From NCBI RefSeq assembly GCF_002128425.1, contig NZ_NESS01000004.1, forward strand, positions 248,001 through 312,000: 64,000 bases of DNA, read 5' to 3'. Below the pieces are notes generated by a model. It did no database searches, was not told where the DNA came from, and worked only from the letters and a program-made list of their open reading frames with translations. The position numbers and the translations under genes are program-made. Origin of the DNA: Gottfriedia acidiceleris. Its GTDB lineage: Bacteria; Bacillota; Bacilli; Bacillales; Bacillaceae_G. Shown here in pieces: positions 18,445 to 30,156 of the stretch. The number at the start of each line of letters is the position of its first letter. Position 1 is the stretch's first letter.

Positions 18445-18882
18445 AGTATACTCCCTTCTAATGAGCAGAAGAAAATAGTAGAGAAGTAAAGTTTGTAAAC
18501 TCCTCAACTGTCGAATAGTTTCTACCTATTTTCTCCAAAATTCTACTTCTCTAATCTTAGTTGATACGAGGGCTACAGTCTAATGTAAAGACTTTTGCTT
18601 GGGGTTTGGTTAATTACAATATCTTCAATTTCAATAAAAATTGAAAAAAACCTTTAAATAACTTTTGATTAGTTATTAAAGTAGAAATAGATATTTGGTA
18701 AATTCTTAACTAGACCTAACCTAATTCTAATCATTATTATCTTAAATCTTCAAGTCTAAATGAAAAAACATATAAATTTATTACTAAAAATTACTTTGTT
18801 AAACAAGAAAACCGTCTAAACATAATTTAGACGGCTTAATTTATTATAATATATCATATTTTAAGCTAAAAAACTTAAAATA
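18445..18882. other. murA-fba intergenic region with structured murA leader
   Basis: No gene. It holds the fba terminator (18809-18837) and, next to murA, two segment pairs that could base pair in a crossed order: GAAAATAGTA (18470) with TACCTATTTTC (18524) and GAGAAGTA (18481) with TACTTCTC (18544). The rest is AT-rich with no recognised motif. Confidence 0.4.
18809..18837 (-). terminator. fba terminator
   Basis: GCCGTCTAAA/TTTAGACGG hairpin followed by TTTTC on the minus strand. Confidence 0.85.
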
Positions 18883-19737
18883 TTATGCTTTGTTGCTAGT
18901 ACCGAACTCACGGATTTTGCCAGCTACTGTAGCGATAATTGCTTCGCGACCTGGTCCAAGAACTTTACGTGGATCGTATTGTTTTTGATCATTTGCAACA
19001 AATTCACGAACAGCTTTATTGAAAGCAATTTGGTTCTCAGTGTTTACGTTAATTTTTGCAGTTCCACGAGCGATTGCTTTTTGAATTTGTTCAGTTGGGA
19101 TTCCAGTTCCACCGTGTAAAACTAATGGTACATTAGTCTCGTTACCGATTTGTTCCATTTCGTCGAAACCTAATTTTGGTTCACCTTTGTATGGTCCATG
19201 AACAGAACCTAAAGCTGGAGCTAAGCAATCAATGCCTGTACGCTCAACTAGTTCTTTACACTCTGCTGGGTCAGCATAAATAATGTCTCCAACAACGTGA
19301 TCTTCTTGTCCACCAACAGTTCCTAATTCAGCTTCAACAGATACACCATGAGAATGAGCGTAGTCTACAACTTTTTTAGTTGTTTCAACGTTTTGTTCAA
19401 ACGGATCGTGAGAAGCATCAATCATAACTGAAGTAAATCCAGCGTCAATTGCAGCTTTACATGCTTCAAAGCTTGAACCGTGATCAAGATGAATTGCTAC
19501 AGGTACTGTAATTTTTAAATCAATTAATAAACCTTCTACCATCTTTACAACAGTATTAAATCCACCCATGTATTTAGCTGCACCTTCAGAAACACCAAGA
19601 ATTACAGGTGATTTTTCTCTTTCAGCTGCAGTAAGAATAGCAAAAGTCCACTCTAAGTTATTAATATTGTATTGACCAACAGCGTATTTACCTTCTTTTG
19701 CTTTATTAAGCATTTCAGTCATAGATACTAAAGGCAT
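18883..19737 (-). CDS. fba: Class II fructose-1,6-bisphosphate aldolase
   Basis: 284 residues. Cleaves fructose-1,6-bisphosphate to DHAP and GAP; zinc-dependent. Visible: [18 protein letters not shown] (zinc His and catalytic Asp), [28 protein letters not shown] and [20 protein letters not shown] precedes the ATG. Follows spo0F in the classic order. A TATAAT at 19835-19840 (minus) is a likely -10, and a cre-like site lies about 230 bp upstream. Confidence 0.97.
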   Translation of the reverse strand: MPLVSMTEMLNKAKEGKYAVGQYNINNLEWTFAILTAAEREKSPVILGVSEGAAKYMGGFNTVVKMVEGLLIDLKITVPVAIHLDHGSSFEACKAAIDAGFTSVMIDASHDPFEQNVETTKKVVDYAHSHGVSVEAELGTVGGQEDHVVGDIIYADPAECKELVERTGIDCLAPALGSVHGPYKGEPKLGFDEMEQIGNETNVPLVLHGGTGIPTEQIQKAIARGTAKINVNTENQIAFNKAVREFVANDQKQYDPRKVLGPGREAIIATVAGKIREFGTSNKA

Positions 19738-19969
19738 TTTAAGCCCTCCTTATATACTCTTTTATGAAAATTAATCTGCACCCATAATTTTACTAACAAG
19801 AATATAATGCTACAAATTGTTCTTTATTATGTAAATTATAAGGTATTTATATCACAACATAAGAATACAAAAAATGAAATAAAAACACAACAAATATCAT
19901 CTAATGTTCGTATTATCGTAACATATTAGACAATTAAACACTATTTCTACCGGTTTTATCCGTTATTTC

Positions 19970-19983
19970 CGAAAACGCTTTCA
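19970..19983. promoter_or_regulatory. cre-like site upstream of fba
   Basis: Minus-strand TGAAAGCGTTTTCG, 13 of 14 positions of TGWAANCGNTNWCA. Lies between the spo0F terminator and the fba promoter. Confidence 0.55.
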
Positions 19984-19992
19984 ATTAGTGGA

Positions 19993-20027
19993 TAAAATAA
20001 AAGCAGATGGTCCGCTACCCATCTGCT
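19993..20027 (-). terminator. spo0F terminator
   Basis: AGCAGATGG/CCATCTGCT stem followed by TTTATTTTAT on the minus strand. Confidence 0.9.
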
Positions 20028-20030
20028 ATT

Positions 20031-20408
20031 TTACTGCTGAGATTGTGGTTGTGAAGTATGCTCTCTAACAACCTTTTTAATTTCATCAATATCAAATGGT
20101 TTTGGAAAATATTGTAGTGCTCCTAATTTTTTAGCTTCTTCAATAATATCGAGTTCACCATAAGCCGTCATCAAAATAACTTTAATATCTTTATTAATTT
20201 CTTTGATTCGTTTTAGAATCTCCACTCCGTCCATACCTGGTATTTTCATATCAAGAATAACTAAGTCGGGACAATCCTTCACTACAATATCAATTGCTTG
20301 AAAACCATTAGCTGCTTGAAATACCTCATAGCCTTCTTTTTTGAAAATTTCGTGTAAAAGCAAACGAATTCCGTACTGATCGTCTACTATAAGTAATTTA
20401 CTTCCCAA
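20031..20408 (-). CDS. spo0F: Sporulation phosphorelay response regulator Spo0F
   Basis: 125 residues, a single receiver domain without output domain. Carries phosphate from KinA-E to Spo0B. Asp pocket in [11 protein letters not shown], phospho-acceptor Asp53 in VILDMKIPG, Thr/Ala in VILMTAYGE and Lys in [11 protein letters not shown]. The start is a TTG at 20408, eight nt after AAAGGTGG; this matches the known protein length, whereas a GTG at 20420 lies in the binding site. A sigma-H-like promoter is upstream. Confidence 0.96.
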   Translation of the reverse strand: MGSKLLIVDDQYGIRLLLHEIFKKEGYEVFQAANGFQAIDIVVKDCPDLVILDMKIPGMDGVEILKRIKEINKDIKVILMTAYGELDIIEEAKKLGALQYFPKPFDIDEIKKVVREHTSQPQSQQ

Positions 20409-20473
20409 AAGTAGTACCACCTTTCTAAACCAGATAACCTTGCTTAAAAAAATACAAATTCCCCTAAATTTTT

Positions 20474-20502
20474 ACATTCTACTTAAAATCCTTTTTTCCT
20501 GC
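20474..20502 (-). promoter_or_regulatory. Candidate sigma-H promoter of spo0F
   Basis: Minus-strand GCAGGAAAA, 11-bp spacer, GTAGAATGT, fitting RnAGGAwWW-N11-RnnGAATww. A Spo0A box TGTCGAA lies further upstream at 20624-20630 inside ywjG. In B. subtilis spo0F is transcribed by sigma-H. Confidence 0.65.
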
Positions 20503-20544
20503 ATTAGCTTGTAAATTTTACAAAGAATTACTTTTTTAAAATTT

Positions 20545-20572
20545 TTTGTATCTACCTAAATTACAGTATAAT
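20545..20572 (+). promoter_or_regulatory. Candidate promoter of ywjG
   Basis: TTTGTA, 16-bp spacer, TATAAT, 38 bp before the ATG. Confidence 0.55.
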
Positions 20573-20609
20573 GGTTAGAACATACTTTTATAAGAGGGAG
20601 TATTATTTA

Positions 20610-21134
20610 ATGTTAAAAATTTTTTCGACACAATTGAATGGAGTTTTTCAAAAAATAGTTAAACAAGAGGAAGTATTTGAAGATGCTTCACGCATTCTAG
20701 CACAGGCTGTTATAGGCGAAGGATGCGTTTATGTTCATGGTACAAAAGAATTTGCTGGTATTGTTTCAGAAATAACTGATGGAGCAGAACAAAACGACTC
20801 AATTAAACCTTTGTTTATTAACGGCGAAATCCAGTCTTTATCTCCAGTAGATCGAGTACTTTTATTCACAAGACAGACGGATGATCAAGAAGCTATTCTT
20901 CTCGCTAAAAAACTTTCAGAATCAGCTATTGGTTTAGTTATCGTCTCTACCACGATTAATGGAGAAGACCATTTATCAGAACTAGCTGATGTATTTATTA
21001 ACTATGAATTAACAAAGAAACTTGTTCCAACTGACGAAGGAGACCGAATCTGTTTACCTACCCTACTCACTGGATTATTTATATATCACTGCTTACTACT
21101 TACAATGAGCGAAATCCTATCAGATTTTGACTAA
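20610..21134 (+). CDS. ywjG: YwjG, DUF2529 family
   Basis: 174 residues, divergent from spo0F and facing pyrG, as in B. subtilis. Alternating hydrophobic strands (GEGCVYVHGT, DRVLLFTRQ, IGLVIVSTT) suggest an SIS-like alpha/beta fold, but no function is known. The start is the ATG at 20610 after GAGGGAG; the longer frame from 20571 lacks a binding site. Ends at a terminator shared with pyrG. Confidence 0.85.
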   Translation: MLKIFSTQLNGVFQKIVKQEEVFEDASRILAQAVIGEGCVYVHGTKEFAGIVSEITDGAEQNDSIKPLFINGEIQSLSPVDRVLLFTRQTDDQEAILLAKKLSESAIGLVIVSTTINGEDHLSELADVFINYELTKKLVPTDEGDRICLPTLLTGLFIYHCLLLTMSEILSDFD

Positions 21135-21150
21135 AAAAATTCTAAAGTAA

Positions 21151-21197
21151 CAAAAACACCCAACATGATTTTAATAGAATCTGTTGGGTGTTTTTTA
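21151..21197. terminator. Bidirectional terminator between ywjG and pyrG
   Basis: AAAACACCCAACA/TGTTGGGTGTTTT stem of 13 bp, A run on the left and T run on the right. Confidence 0.92.
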
Positions 21198-21202
21198 TTT
21201 CA

Positions 21203-22837
<1,635 letters not shown>

Positions 22838-23005
22838 TTATTTTTCCTAGCAAGAAATTACAAAGCTAAACCTTTATAAAAATTATTTAATAACATTTTG
22901 TATGCATGCTTTATTGTCATCCAAAACTGGGTTTTTTCATGCAAATTTTTAACATTTGAATCTAAGCAAACTTTTCATTTATTGTTTGATTACATTAAGT
23001 ATTTG

Positions 23006-23076
23006 TAAAAAAACAAAGACGCCCCCTATTTAAAATAGGGAGCGTCAAAATATATTTCGTTCTTTTTAAAGAGCCC
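23006..23076 (-). promoter_or_regulatory. pyrG leader: GGGCTC initial transcript and CTP-responsive attenuator
   Basis: The predicted transcript begins GGGCTC (start at 23076) and soon forms a terminator: GACGCTCCCTATTT/AAATAGGGGGCGTC (23018-23045), then TTTGTTTTTTT. In B. subtilis low CTP causes reiterative G addition at the GGGC start, and the extra Gs pair with the C/U-rich 5' arm to prevent termination. Here the arm contains GCUCCCU, as that model needs. Confidence 0.88.
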
Positions 23077-23083
23077 AATAAGA

Positions 23084-23112
23084 ATTCTACTCATTCAGTA
23101 CTTAAAAGTCAA
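23084..23112 (-). promoter_or_regulatory. pyrG promoter
   Basis: Minus-strand TTGACT (23107-23112), 17-bp spacer, TAGAAT (23084-23089), then 7 bp to GGGCTC. The region 22805-23005 after the attenuator is leader with no recognised element. Confidence 0.88.
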
Positions 23113-23116
23113 GAAC

Positions 23117-23665
23117 TTATAGTTCTTCTTCCTCTTCAAATTCTTCTAATTCTTCATCTTCTTCATCTTCTAGCTCTAAGTCTTCATCATCTATTTCCAG
23201 ATCTTCATCGTCTTCATCGATTTCTTCGTCATCAAATTCATCAGTATCGTCATCATCAACTAGATCTTCATCTATCTCGTCTAATTCAAGTTCTTCCTCT
23301 TCAAAATCATCGTCATCAGATACGTCATAATCTTCAAACTCATCTTCTTCTTCCAATTGTTTACGTTTCTTCTTAGGTTTTGCAACAGGTAATACTTCTT
23401 CTTCAGCTTGATCATATGGATACCAAGCACGTAATCCCCAACGATTTTCACCTAAACATACGAAACGTCCATCAATATTTAATTCTGTATAAAATTGAGG
23501 AAGTTTTTCTAATAATGCCTCTCTAGTTACACCTAAGACTGTTGCCATTTGGTCAACTAAATCATAAAAAGAAATAGGTTCCTTTGTTTCAGAAAAAAGT
23601 TCATATGCTAATTCAATAAGCGATAATTCTTTTAATTGCTCTTCCGAGTATTGCTTTAAACTCAA
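23117..23665 (-). CDS. rpoE: RNA polymerase delta subunit
   Basis: 182 residues. Winged-helix HARE-HTH domain at residues 1-90 (KQYSEEQLKELSLIELA, NIDGRFVCLGENRWGLRAWYPYD), a short KKKRK basic patch, then an acidic Asp/Glu tail to the C-terminus that competes with nucleic acid. Increases RNA polymerase recycling. The start is a TTG at 23665, eight nt after AAAGGAG; the upstream ATG has no binding site. In B. subtilis rpoE is the last gene of the fadF-acdA-rpoE group. Confidence 0.95.
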   Translation of the reverse strand: MSLKQYSEEQLKELSLIELAYELFSETKEPISFYDLVDQMATVLGVTREALLEKLPQFYTELNIDGRFVCLGENRWGLRAWYPYDQAEEEVLPVAKPKKKRKQLEEEDEFEDYDVSDDDDFEEEELELDEIDEDLVDDDDTDEFDDEEIDEDDEDLEIDDEDLELEDEEDEELEEFEEEEEL

Positions 23666-23838
23666 GGTAAGCACTCCTTTAAAAATAATATTTTCACCAT
23701 AATTCAATAACTTTATGTATAAATTTTACTAGTTAGTTATAAAATACATATCTTTCATTATAAACAAAACTAAGTTAAATATGCTAGCACCTTGTCTATA
23801 TTTTTCAATATTAGATTAATTTTTCGCGAAAATAGTAA

Positions 23839-23863
23839 AATGAGCGTCTAAAAGACGCCCATT
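23839..23863 (-). terminator. icmF terminator
   Basis: AATGGGCGTC/GACGCTCATT hairpin followed by TTACTATTTTC. A second hairpin (GTCCC/GGGAC, 23885-23911) precedes it. Confidence 0.75.
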
Positions 23864-23933
23864 CTTCCTACCATTAGTCGTATGTCCCTTGTAGTGTCAT
23901 AAAGCGGGACAAACGGCTTTTCGCATTTCTTTA

Positions 23934-26900
23934 TTACATATTTCTACGGTATTGTCCGCCTACTTCATATAATGCTTGAGTGATTTGTCCTAAGCTAGCA
24001 ACGCGAACAGTATTCATTAACTCTTCGAATAAATTACCATTTTGACGAGCAACTTGCTTTAATTGTTCTAGAGCGACTTGTGCATCAGATTTATGTTTAG
24101 CTTGGAATTGCTCTACATGATCAATTTGCGATTGTTTTTCTTCGTAGCTTGATCTAGCAATTTCCATTGTATTGATTGATTCCATTTGTTCGTTAGGATT
24201 GATATATGAGTTTACTCCTATGATTGGTAGCTCACCATTATGTTTAAGTGTTTCATAATAAAGTGACTCTTCTTGAATTTTACCACGTTGATATTGAAGT
24301 TCCATCGCACCTAATACGCCACCACGATCACTAATTCTCTCAAACTCTTTTAAGACTGCTTCTTCAACTAAGTCCGTAAGTTGCTCAATGATAAATGATC
24401 CTTGGATTGGATTTTCATTTTTCGATAGACCATTTTCTTTTTGAATAATAAGCTGAATCGCCATTGCTCGACGTACAGATTCCTCTGTAGGAGTCGTGAC
24501 AGCCTCATCATATGCATTTGTATGAAGTGAGTTACAGTTATCATATAAAGCCAATAATGCTTGTAACGTTGTACGTATATCATTAAATGCCATCTCTTGA
24601 GCATGTAATGAGCGACCAGATGTTTGAACATGGTATTTAAGTTTTTGGCTACGCTCAGATGCACCGTATTTTTCTTTCATCGTGACAGCCCAAATTCTTC
24701 TCGCTACACGTCCAATTACTGAGTATTCAGCATCAAGTCCGTTACTAAAGAAGAACGATAAATTATGTGCAAAATCATCAATTTTCATGCCTCGACTTAA
24801 ATAATATTCAACGTAAGTGAATCCATTTGATAAAGTGAATGCAAGTTGCGAAATTGGATTTGCTCCAGCTTCAGCAATATGGTATCCAGAAATTGAAACT
24901 GAATAATAATTACGTACACTATTATCAATAAAATACTGTTGAATATCTCCCATCATTTTTAAAGCGAATTCTGTTGAGAAAATACATGTGTTTTGCCCTT
25001 GATCTTCTTTTAAAATATCAGCTTGAACAGTACCACGAACTTTTTGTAATGTTACTCGCTTTACTTCAGTGAATTCTTCAACTGTTAAAATTCGGCCTAA
25101 TTCTTTTTCTTTTATTTCAACTTGTTGATGAATAGCTGTATTTAAGAACATTGCTAAAATAATTGGTGCTGGACCATTAATTGTCATCGAAACGGATGTT
25201 GAAGGACTACATAAATCAAAACCATTGTATAGCTCAATCATATTTTCTAAAGTACATACATTTACTCCACTCTCACCAATTTTCCCAAAAATATCAGGAC
25301 GGATTGCAGGGTCTTCACCGTATAGAGTTACTGAATCAAATGCTGTACTTAAACGTTTAGCTGGGTCATTCTCACATAGATAGTGGAATCGTTTGTTTGT
25401 TCTGCTTGGAGGTCCCTCACCAGCAAATTGTCTCTTTGGATCTTCATCTTGACGTTTGAATGGGAAAACTCCAGCTGTAAATGGGAAATATCCAGGCACG
25501 TTTTCTTTCGCTACCCATCTTAGTAAATCTCCATAATCTCTATAAGTAGGCACAGATACTTTCGGTATTTTTATGCCAGATAAAGTTGTAGTTGTTAACT
25601 CAACTTTAATTTCTTTATCTCTAATTTTTTGAATTAGTTGATCTTGTGAATAAGCTTCTTTAATCAATTTAAAATGGTTTAGAGCCTGCTTTGTAGATGG
25701 AGCAAGAGATTCTTCAAATTTATTTTTCAAATCTACTAATGTCTGCTTTCCATCTTCAATATTTTGTGACTCTATTTCAGCCAGAGTTCCTTCTATTTGA
25801 TAAAGCTTTGAAGCTTTTGCTGCTTCAACTTCAGTATTTTCGTGATAGTTTCTTACAGTTTCTGCAATTTCTCTTAAGTAAAAACGGCGATTACTTGGAA
25901 TAATGACATGTTGTTTTTCAACATTACCCGGTTTAATGTACGTCGTATTCCATTCATTTGCAGTATGTTTTTCAATTGATTTCGTTAAAGCTAAAAATAA
26001 ATTATTAGTTCCTGCATCGTTGAATTGGCTAGCGATCGTTCCGTAAACAGGCATTGTTGCTATATCATCATGGAAAAGATGGCGACTACGTTGATATTGT
26101 TTTTGAACAAGACGTAAAGCATCTTCTGAGCCTTGACGTTCGAATTTATTAATTGCAATCAAGTCTGCAAAGTCAATCATATCAATTTTTTCTAACTGAG
26201 AAGGTGCACCGAATTCACTTGTCATAACATACAGATGAATATCACTGTACCTAGTAATTGCTGCATCACCTTGACCTATACCACTTGTCTCAACAAAAAT
26301 AACGTCAAAATCAGCTGTTTTTAAGATTGATATAGTATCCTCTAATGCATTTGAGATCTCAGATTGACTATCTCGAGTAGCTAAACTTCTCATATACACA
26401 TTTGGATGGTGAATTGAATTCATTCGAATACGATCACCTAATAGTGCCCCACCTGTTTTTCGTTTTGTTGGATCAATTGAAACAATACCGATTGTTTTGT
26501 CTGGAAACTCTTGAATAAAACGACGTACTAGCTCATCTGTCAATGAACTCTTACCCGCTCCACCAGTACCAGTCATACCAATTACTACACTTTTGCTAGT
26601 TTCTGATTTTTCTAATGTTGCGGCCATCTCTAAGCTTGAATCTAGAGATCCTTTATTTTCAGCTAAAGTAATAAATCTAGCAATTTCTTTATGATTTGTA
26701 GCAGATAGTTTTTGAACGTTTTCTAAATCCTTCAAAGGAGGAAGAAAGTCTGTGCTTTGTAGCATATGATTGATCATTCCTTGAAGTCCCATTATACGGC
26801 CGTCTTCAGGTGAATAGATTTTAGTGATTCCGTATGCTTCTAGCTCCTCTTGCTCTTTAGGCAAAATTACGCCACCACCTCCACCAAATAACTTGATGTG

Positions 26901-27173
26901 AGCAGCGCCTCTTTCTTGAAGCAAGTCGTACATATATTTAAAGTACTCCATGTGTCCACCTTGGTAGGAAGAAATTGAAATACCTTGTACATCCTCTTGA
27001 ATTGCTGCGTTTATAATTTCTTCAACAGAGCGATTATGCCCTAAATGAATAACTTCAACACCATTTTCTTGCAATAATCTTCTAATCATATTGATTGACA
27101 CGTCATGGCCATCAAATAAGCTTGAAGCAGTAACGAAACGAATCTTATGTTTAGCTTGATACTTTTCTACCAT
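23934..27173 (-). CDS. icmF: Fused isobutyryl-CoA mutase IcmF
   Basis: 1079 residues. Adenosylcobalamin enzyme that interconverts isobutyryl-CoA and butyryl-CoA. Order: B12-binding domain (about 10-140, with [14 protein letters not shown] and GGGGGVILP), MeaB-like G-protein chaperone (about 190-420, Walker A in [12 protein letters not shown]), linker, then the TIM-barrel substrate domain (about 530-1079, with [18 protein letters not shown] and [16 protein letters not shown]). This order is specific to IcmF and separates it from methylmalonyl-CoA mutase. ATG at 27173, nine nt after GGGGG. Follows an acyl-CoA dehydrogenase in the same direction, suiting valine or branched fatty acid use. Confidence 0.95.
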   Translation of the reverse strand: MVEKYQAKHKIRFVTASSLFDGHDVSINMIRRLLQENGVEVIHLGHNRSVEEIINAAIQEDVQGISISSYQGGHMEYFKYMYDLLQERGAAHIKLFGGGGGVILPKEQEELEAYGITKIYSPEDGRIMGLQGMINHMLQSTDFLPPLKDLENVQKLSATNHKEIARFITLAENKGSLDSSLEMAATLEKSETSKSVVIGMTGTGGAGKSSLTDELVRRFIQEFPDKTIGIVSIDPTKRKTGGALLGDRIRMNSIHHPNVYMRSLATRDSQSEISNALEDTISILKTADFDVIFVETSGIGQGDAAITRYSDIHLYVMTSEFGAPSQLEKIDMIDFADLIAINKFERQGSEDALRLVQKQYQRSRHLFHDDIATMPVYGTIASQFNDAGTNNLFLALTKSIEKHTANEWNTTYIKPGNVEKQHVIIPSNRRFYLREIAETVRNYHENTEVEAAKASKLYQIEGTLAEIESQNIEDGKQTLVDLKNKFEESLAPSTKQALNHFKLIKEAYSQDQLIQKIRDKEIKVELTTTTLSGIKIPKVSVPTYRDYGDLLRWVAKENVPGYFPFTAGVFPFKRQDEDPKRQFAGEGPPSRTNKRFHYLCENDPAKRLSTAFDSVTLYGEDPAIRPDIFGKIGESGVNVCTLENMIELYNGFDLCSPSTSVSMTINGPAPIILAMFLNTAIHQQVEIKEKELGRILTVEEFTEVKRVTLQKVRGTVQADILKEDQGQNTCIFSTEFALKMMGDIQQYFIDNSVRNYYSVSISGYHIAEAGANPISQLAFTLSNGFTYVEYYLSRGMKIDDFAHNLSFFFSNGLDAEYSVIGRVARRIWAVTMKEKYGASERSQKLKYHVQTSGRSLHAQEMAFNDIRTTLQALLALYDNCNSLHTNAYDEAVTTPTEESVRRAMAIQLIIQKENGLSKNENPIQGSFIIEQLTDLVEEAVLKEFERISDRGGVLGAMELQYQRGKIQEESLYYETLKHNGELPIIGVNSYINPNEQMESINTMEIARSSYEEKQSQIDHVEQFQAKHKSDAQVALEQLKQVARQNGNLFEELMNTVRVASLGQITQALYEVGGQYRRNM

Positions 27174-27299
27174 ACTAATCATCCCCCGGAATTATAATTA
27201 CCTTTTTGTAAAAGAAAACTTGGTAAAGGGCAATACGTAATCCTTGTACCAAGCTATCCTAATCATTCGTAATGCGGAAAGAAGAATAAAGATCTATTT

Positions 27300-28430
27300 T
27301 TATAGCATTCTTGAGATTACTAGTTTTTGAATTTCTTGTGTTCCTTCATAAATTTGAGTAATTTTAGCATCTCTCATAAAGCGTTCTACTGGATAATCCT
27401 TCGTATATCCATATCCACCGAAAACTTGTACTGCCTCTGTTGTGACTTTCATTGCAGTATCTCCAGCATATAATTTTGACATAGCAGATTCCTTACCGTA
27501 TGGAAGACCATTAGATTCCAACCATGCCGCTTGATATGTTAAAAGACGAGCAGCTTCGATACTTGTAGCCATATCTGCAAGTTTAAATGAGATACCTTGT
27601 TGAGCAATAATGGGTTTTCCAAATTGAACACGCTCTTTAGCATAATCAACAGACGCATCTAAAGCACCTTGCGCAATACCTACTGCTTGGGCAGCTATAC
27701 CATTTCTCCCGCCGTCAAGAGTTTGCATTGCAACTTTAAATCCCTTACCTTCTTCACCTAATAGGTTTTCAGCTGGTATACGACATTCTTCAAAGATAAT
27801 TTCAGTTGTTGGCGATGAACGAATACCTAATTTACTTTCTTTTTTACCAACTGAAAAACCTGGCGTATCACTTTCAACGATAAATGCAGAAACTCCGTGT
27901 TTATTTGTAGGATCAGTCACTGCAAACACTACGTAAATTTCCGCTTCTCCACCATTAGTAATAAATATTTTTGAACCATTTAAAATATATTCGTTTCCTT
28001 CTTTTCTAGCAGTCGTTCTCATACCACCAGCATCCGATCCAGATCCTGGTTCAGTTAATCCATAAGCACCAATTTTTGTTCCTTGTGCTAACGGTTTTAA
28101 GAATTTTTGTTTTTGTTCTTCAGTACCAAATTTATATATCGGCCAACTAGCTAATGAAGTGTGCGCTGATAAAGTTACACCTGTTGAAGCACAAACTCTA
28201 GAAAGTTCTTCAACCGCGATAACGTAAGCTAAATAATCACTACCGATTCCACCATATTCCTCTGGGAATGGAATACCCGTTAATCCTAACTCTGCCATTT
28301 GGTCAAAAATTGAACGATCGAATTTTTCATGCTCATCACGCTCAGCAGCTGACGGAGCAACCTCATTTCTAGCAAAATCTCTTACCATTTTACGAATCAT
28401 TTCATGTTCTTCACTTAAACGAAATTGCAT
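27300..28430 (-). CDS. Acyl-CoA dehydrogenase (short-chain type)
   Basis: 376 residues. FAD enzyme that oxidises acyl-CoA to enoyl-CoA. Signatures: [15 protein letters not shown] (FAD/substrate), [20 protein letters not shown] and the catalytic base in [10 protein letters not shown]. Length and motifs fit the butyryl-CoA dehydrogenase/AcdA group. Likely transcribed with icmF. A perfect cre lies about 140 bp upstream, so glucose repression is likely. Confidence 0.93.
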   Translation of the reverse strand: MQFRLSEEHEMIRKMVRDFARNEVAPSAAERDEHEKFDRSIFDQMAELGLTGIPFPEEYGGIGSDYLAYVIAVEELSRVCASTGVTLSAHTSLASWPIYKFGTEEQKQKFLKPLAQGTKIGAYGLTEPGSGSDAGGMRTTARKEGNEYILNGSKIFITNGGEAEIYVVFAVTDPTNKHGVSAFIVESDTPGFSVGKKESKLGIRSSPTTEIIFEECRIPAENLLGEEGKGFKVAMQTLDGGRNGIAAQAVGIAQGALDASVDYAKERVQFGKPIIAQQGISFKLADMATSIEAARLLTYQAAWLESNGLPYGKESAMSKLYAGDTAMKVTTEAVQVFGGYGYTKDYPVERFMRDAKITQIYEGTQEIQKLVISRML

Positions 28431-28565
28431 AGATCATTTCCCCCGATTTTTGCTAGGATAAGGATCACAATCAATGAAAGGCTTTAATTAAAGATAATTA
28501 TTTTATATCCTATTCCCTTTAACTTAATTGCTCCCTTATCACTGCCATGTTGTTTTGTCGATTTT

Positions 28566-28579
28566 TGTAAGCGTTAACA
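28566..28579. promoter_or_regulatory. cre site upstream of the acyl-CoA dehydrogenase
   Basis: TGTAAGCGTTAACA matches all 14 positions of TGWAANCGNTNWCA. On the minus strand it lies just after a TATTAT -10 candidate, a position suited to repression by CcpA. Confidence 0.75.
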
Positions 28580-28712
28580 TAATATTTTCTACTTTGACTA
28601 AAAAGATAGTCTACTTCGTATAATATTAGACAAAAATCTGAAAATTCCTGTTATTTTTTGTAGAAAAATTTTCAAGTCTAGAAGGAAGGAAAAACAGGAC
28701 AAAGTTAATAGG

Positions 28713-28831
28713 TAAGTAGAAAAGCAAGAAAAATAACAGCGTAAGGGAAGCAGTTCCTAGGTAGAGGGAAGTATCTCCCTCTAAACCTAGCCTGCTCTTC
28801 CTATACCCTGCTTTTCTTGCTTTTCCCTCTT
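28713..28831. repeat. Long imperfect inverted repeat (about 118 bp)
   Basis: Arms of about 55 bp pair with a few bulges around the centre AGTATC; both outer ends contain AAAAGCAAGAAAA or its complement and the inner arms GTAGAGGGA/TCCCTCTA. It starts inside the thiolase stop codon. It may serve as the thiolase terminator (T-rich end) but is much longer than a usual one. The remaining 28431-28712 is promoter sequence for the dehydrogenase. Confidence 0.75.
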
Positions 28832-30011
28832 AACGTACCTCTACTAAAACTGCATCTCCTTGACCACCGCCACTGCAGATCGCAGCTATTCCTAAGCCTC
28901 CACCTCTTGCTTTAAGAGCATTAACTAATGAAACGATGATTCTTGCACCACTTGCTCCAATTGGATGTCCTAGAGCAATTGCGCCACCATTTACATTAAT
29001 TTTTTCTAAAGGTATATCCGCAATTTTCGAACTGGCTAAAACTACTGCTGCAAATGCTTCGTTAATTTCAAATAAGTCAATATCGGATATCTTTTTGTTT
29101 GTTTTTTGTAATAATTTTTGAATGACATATCCAGGAGTTCTTGGGAAGTCCTTTGCTTCTACAGCAATTGATTCTGTTGCAACAATTGTAGCTAATGGAA
29201 AGTAGCCATTTAGTTTCGCATCTTCCTCACTCATTAATAAAAGTGCTGCAGCTCCGTCATTTAGTCCAGGTGCATTTCCAGCTGTGATTGTTCCGTCACG
29301 ATCAAATGCTGGTGATAGTTTAGCCAATTTTTCAATCGTAGTATCCTCTCTTGGACACTCATCTACTTCAATTTTTGTTACGACTCCTTTTTTGCCAACT
29401 GACTCAATCGTTACAATCTCTTCTTTAAATTTACCTGTTTTAATCGATTCAACCGCAAGTTGGTGACTACGAAGTGCCCACTCATCTTGTTGCTCACGAG
29501 AAATATCTTCTAATTTAGCAACTTCACTTCCATATGTACCCATATGAACTCCAGTAAATGAACAAGTTAAACCATCCAATAGAAGGCCATCTTTTAACTC
29601 TGTATTACCCATTTTATTTCCCCATCTTAAAGAGGTTTGATAAAAAGGTGTATTACTCATGGATTCCATTCCACCTGCAACTATACGTTTACTTTCACCA
29701 GAACGAATCAATAAATCAGATAGCATAACACTACGCATACCAGATGCGCATACTTTATTTATTGTTTCAGATCTCGTTTCCCAAGGTAATCCTGCATTAC
29801 GAAGTGCTTGTCTTGAAGGTAATTGTCCTTGTCCCCCTTGTAAAACAGTTCCCATTATTACATCATCAATTGTTTCTAATGAATGGTTAACGCGGCTTAA
29901 AGTTTCTTTAATTGCGATACCACCTAACTGAGCAGCACTAAAGCCCTTTAACGCGCCTCCAAAACGTCCTATTGGTGTACGAACTGCACTTACTATAACT
30001 GTTTTACTCAT
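28830..30011 (-). CDS. Acetyl-CoA C-acetyltransferase (thiolase)
   Basis: 393 residues. Condenses or cleaves acetoacetyl-CoA. Nucleophilic Cys in INKVCASGMRS, His in NVNGGAIALGHPIGASGAR and the second Cys in AAICSGGGQGDAVLVE. Start MSKTVIVSAVRTPIGRFGG is typical. GGGGGAAAATGGG precedes the ATG. Between fadF and the dehydrogenase gene; many relatives carry a 3-hydroxybutyryl-CoA dehydrogenase here, which is absent. Confidence 0.95.
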   Translation of the reverse strand: MSKTVIVSAVRTPIGRFGGALKGFSAAQLGGIAIKETLSRVNHSLETIDDVIMGTVLQGGQGQLPSRQALRNAGLPWETRSETINKVCASGMRSVMLSDLLIRSGESKRIVAGGMESMSNTPFYQTSLRWGNKMGNTELKDGLLLDGLTCSFTGVHMGTYGSEVAKLEDISREQQDEWALRSHQLAVESIKTGKFKEEIVTIESVGKKGVVTKIEVDECPREDTTIEKLAKLSPAFDRDGTITAGNAPGLNDGAAALLLMSEEDAKLNGYFPLATIVATESIAVEAKDFPRTPGYVIQKLLQKTNKKISDIDLFEINEAFAAVVLASSKIADIPLEKINVNGGAIALGHPIGASGARIIVSLVNALKARGGGLGIAAICSGGGQGDAVLVEVR

Positions 30012-30156
30012 CCCATTTTCCCCCTTAAACTTTTATCTATTTCTCCTTATAAAAAATCCTAAATAAATCAATTCACTACATAAAAGGCATACAAAGCTAT
30101 ATAAAAAACTATATACTCTAATTCGGAGACTGATTAAAAATGCTTAGTTAACTGTC

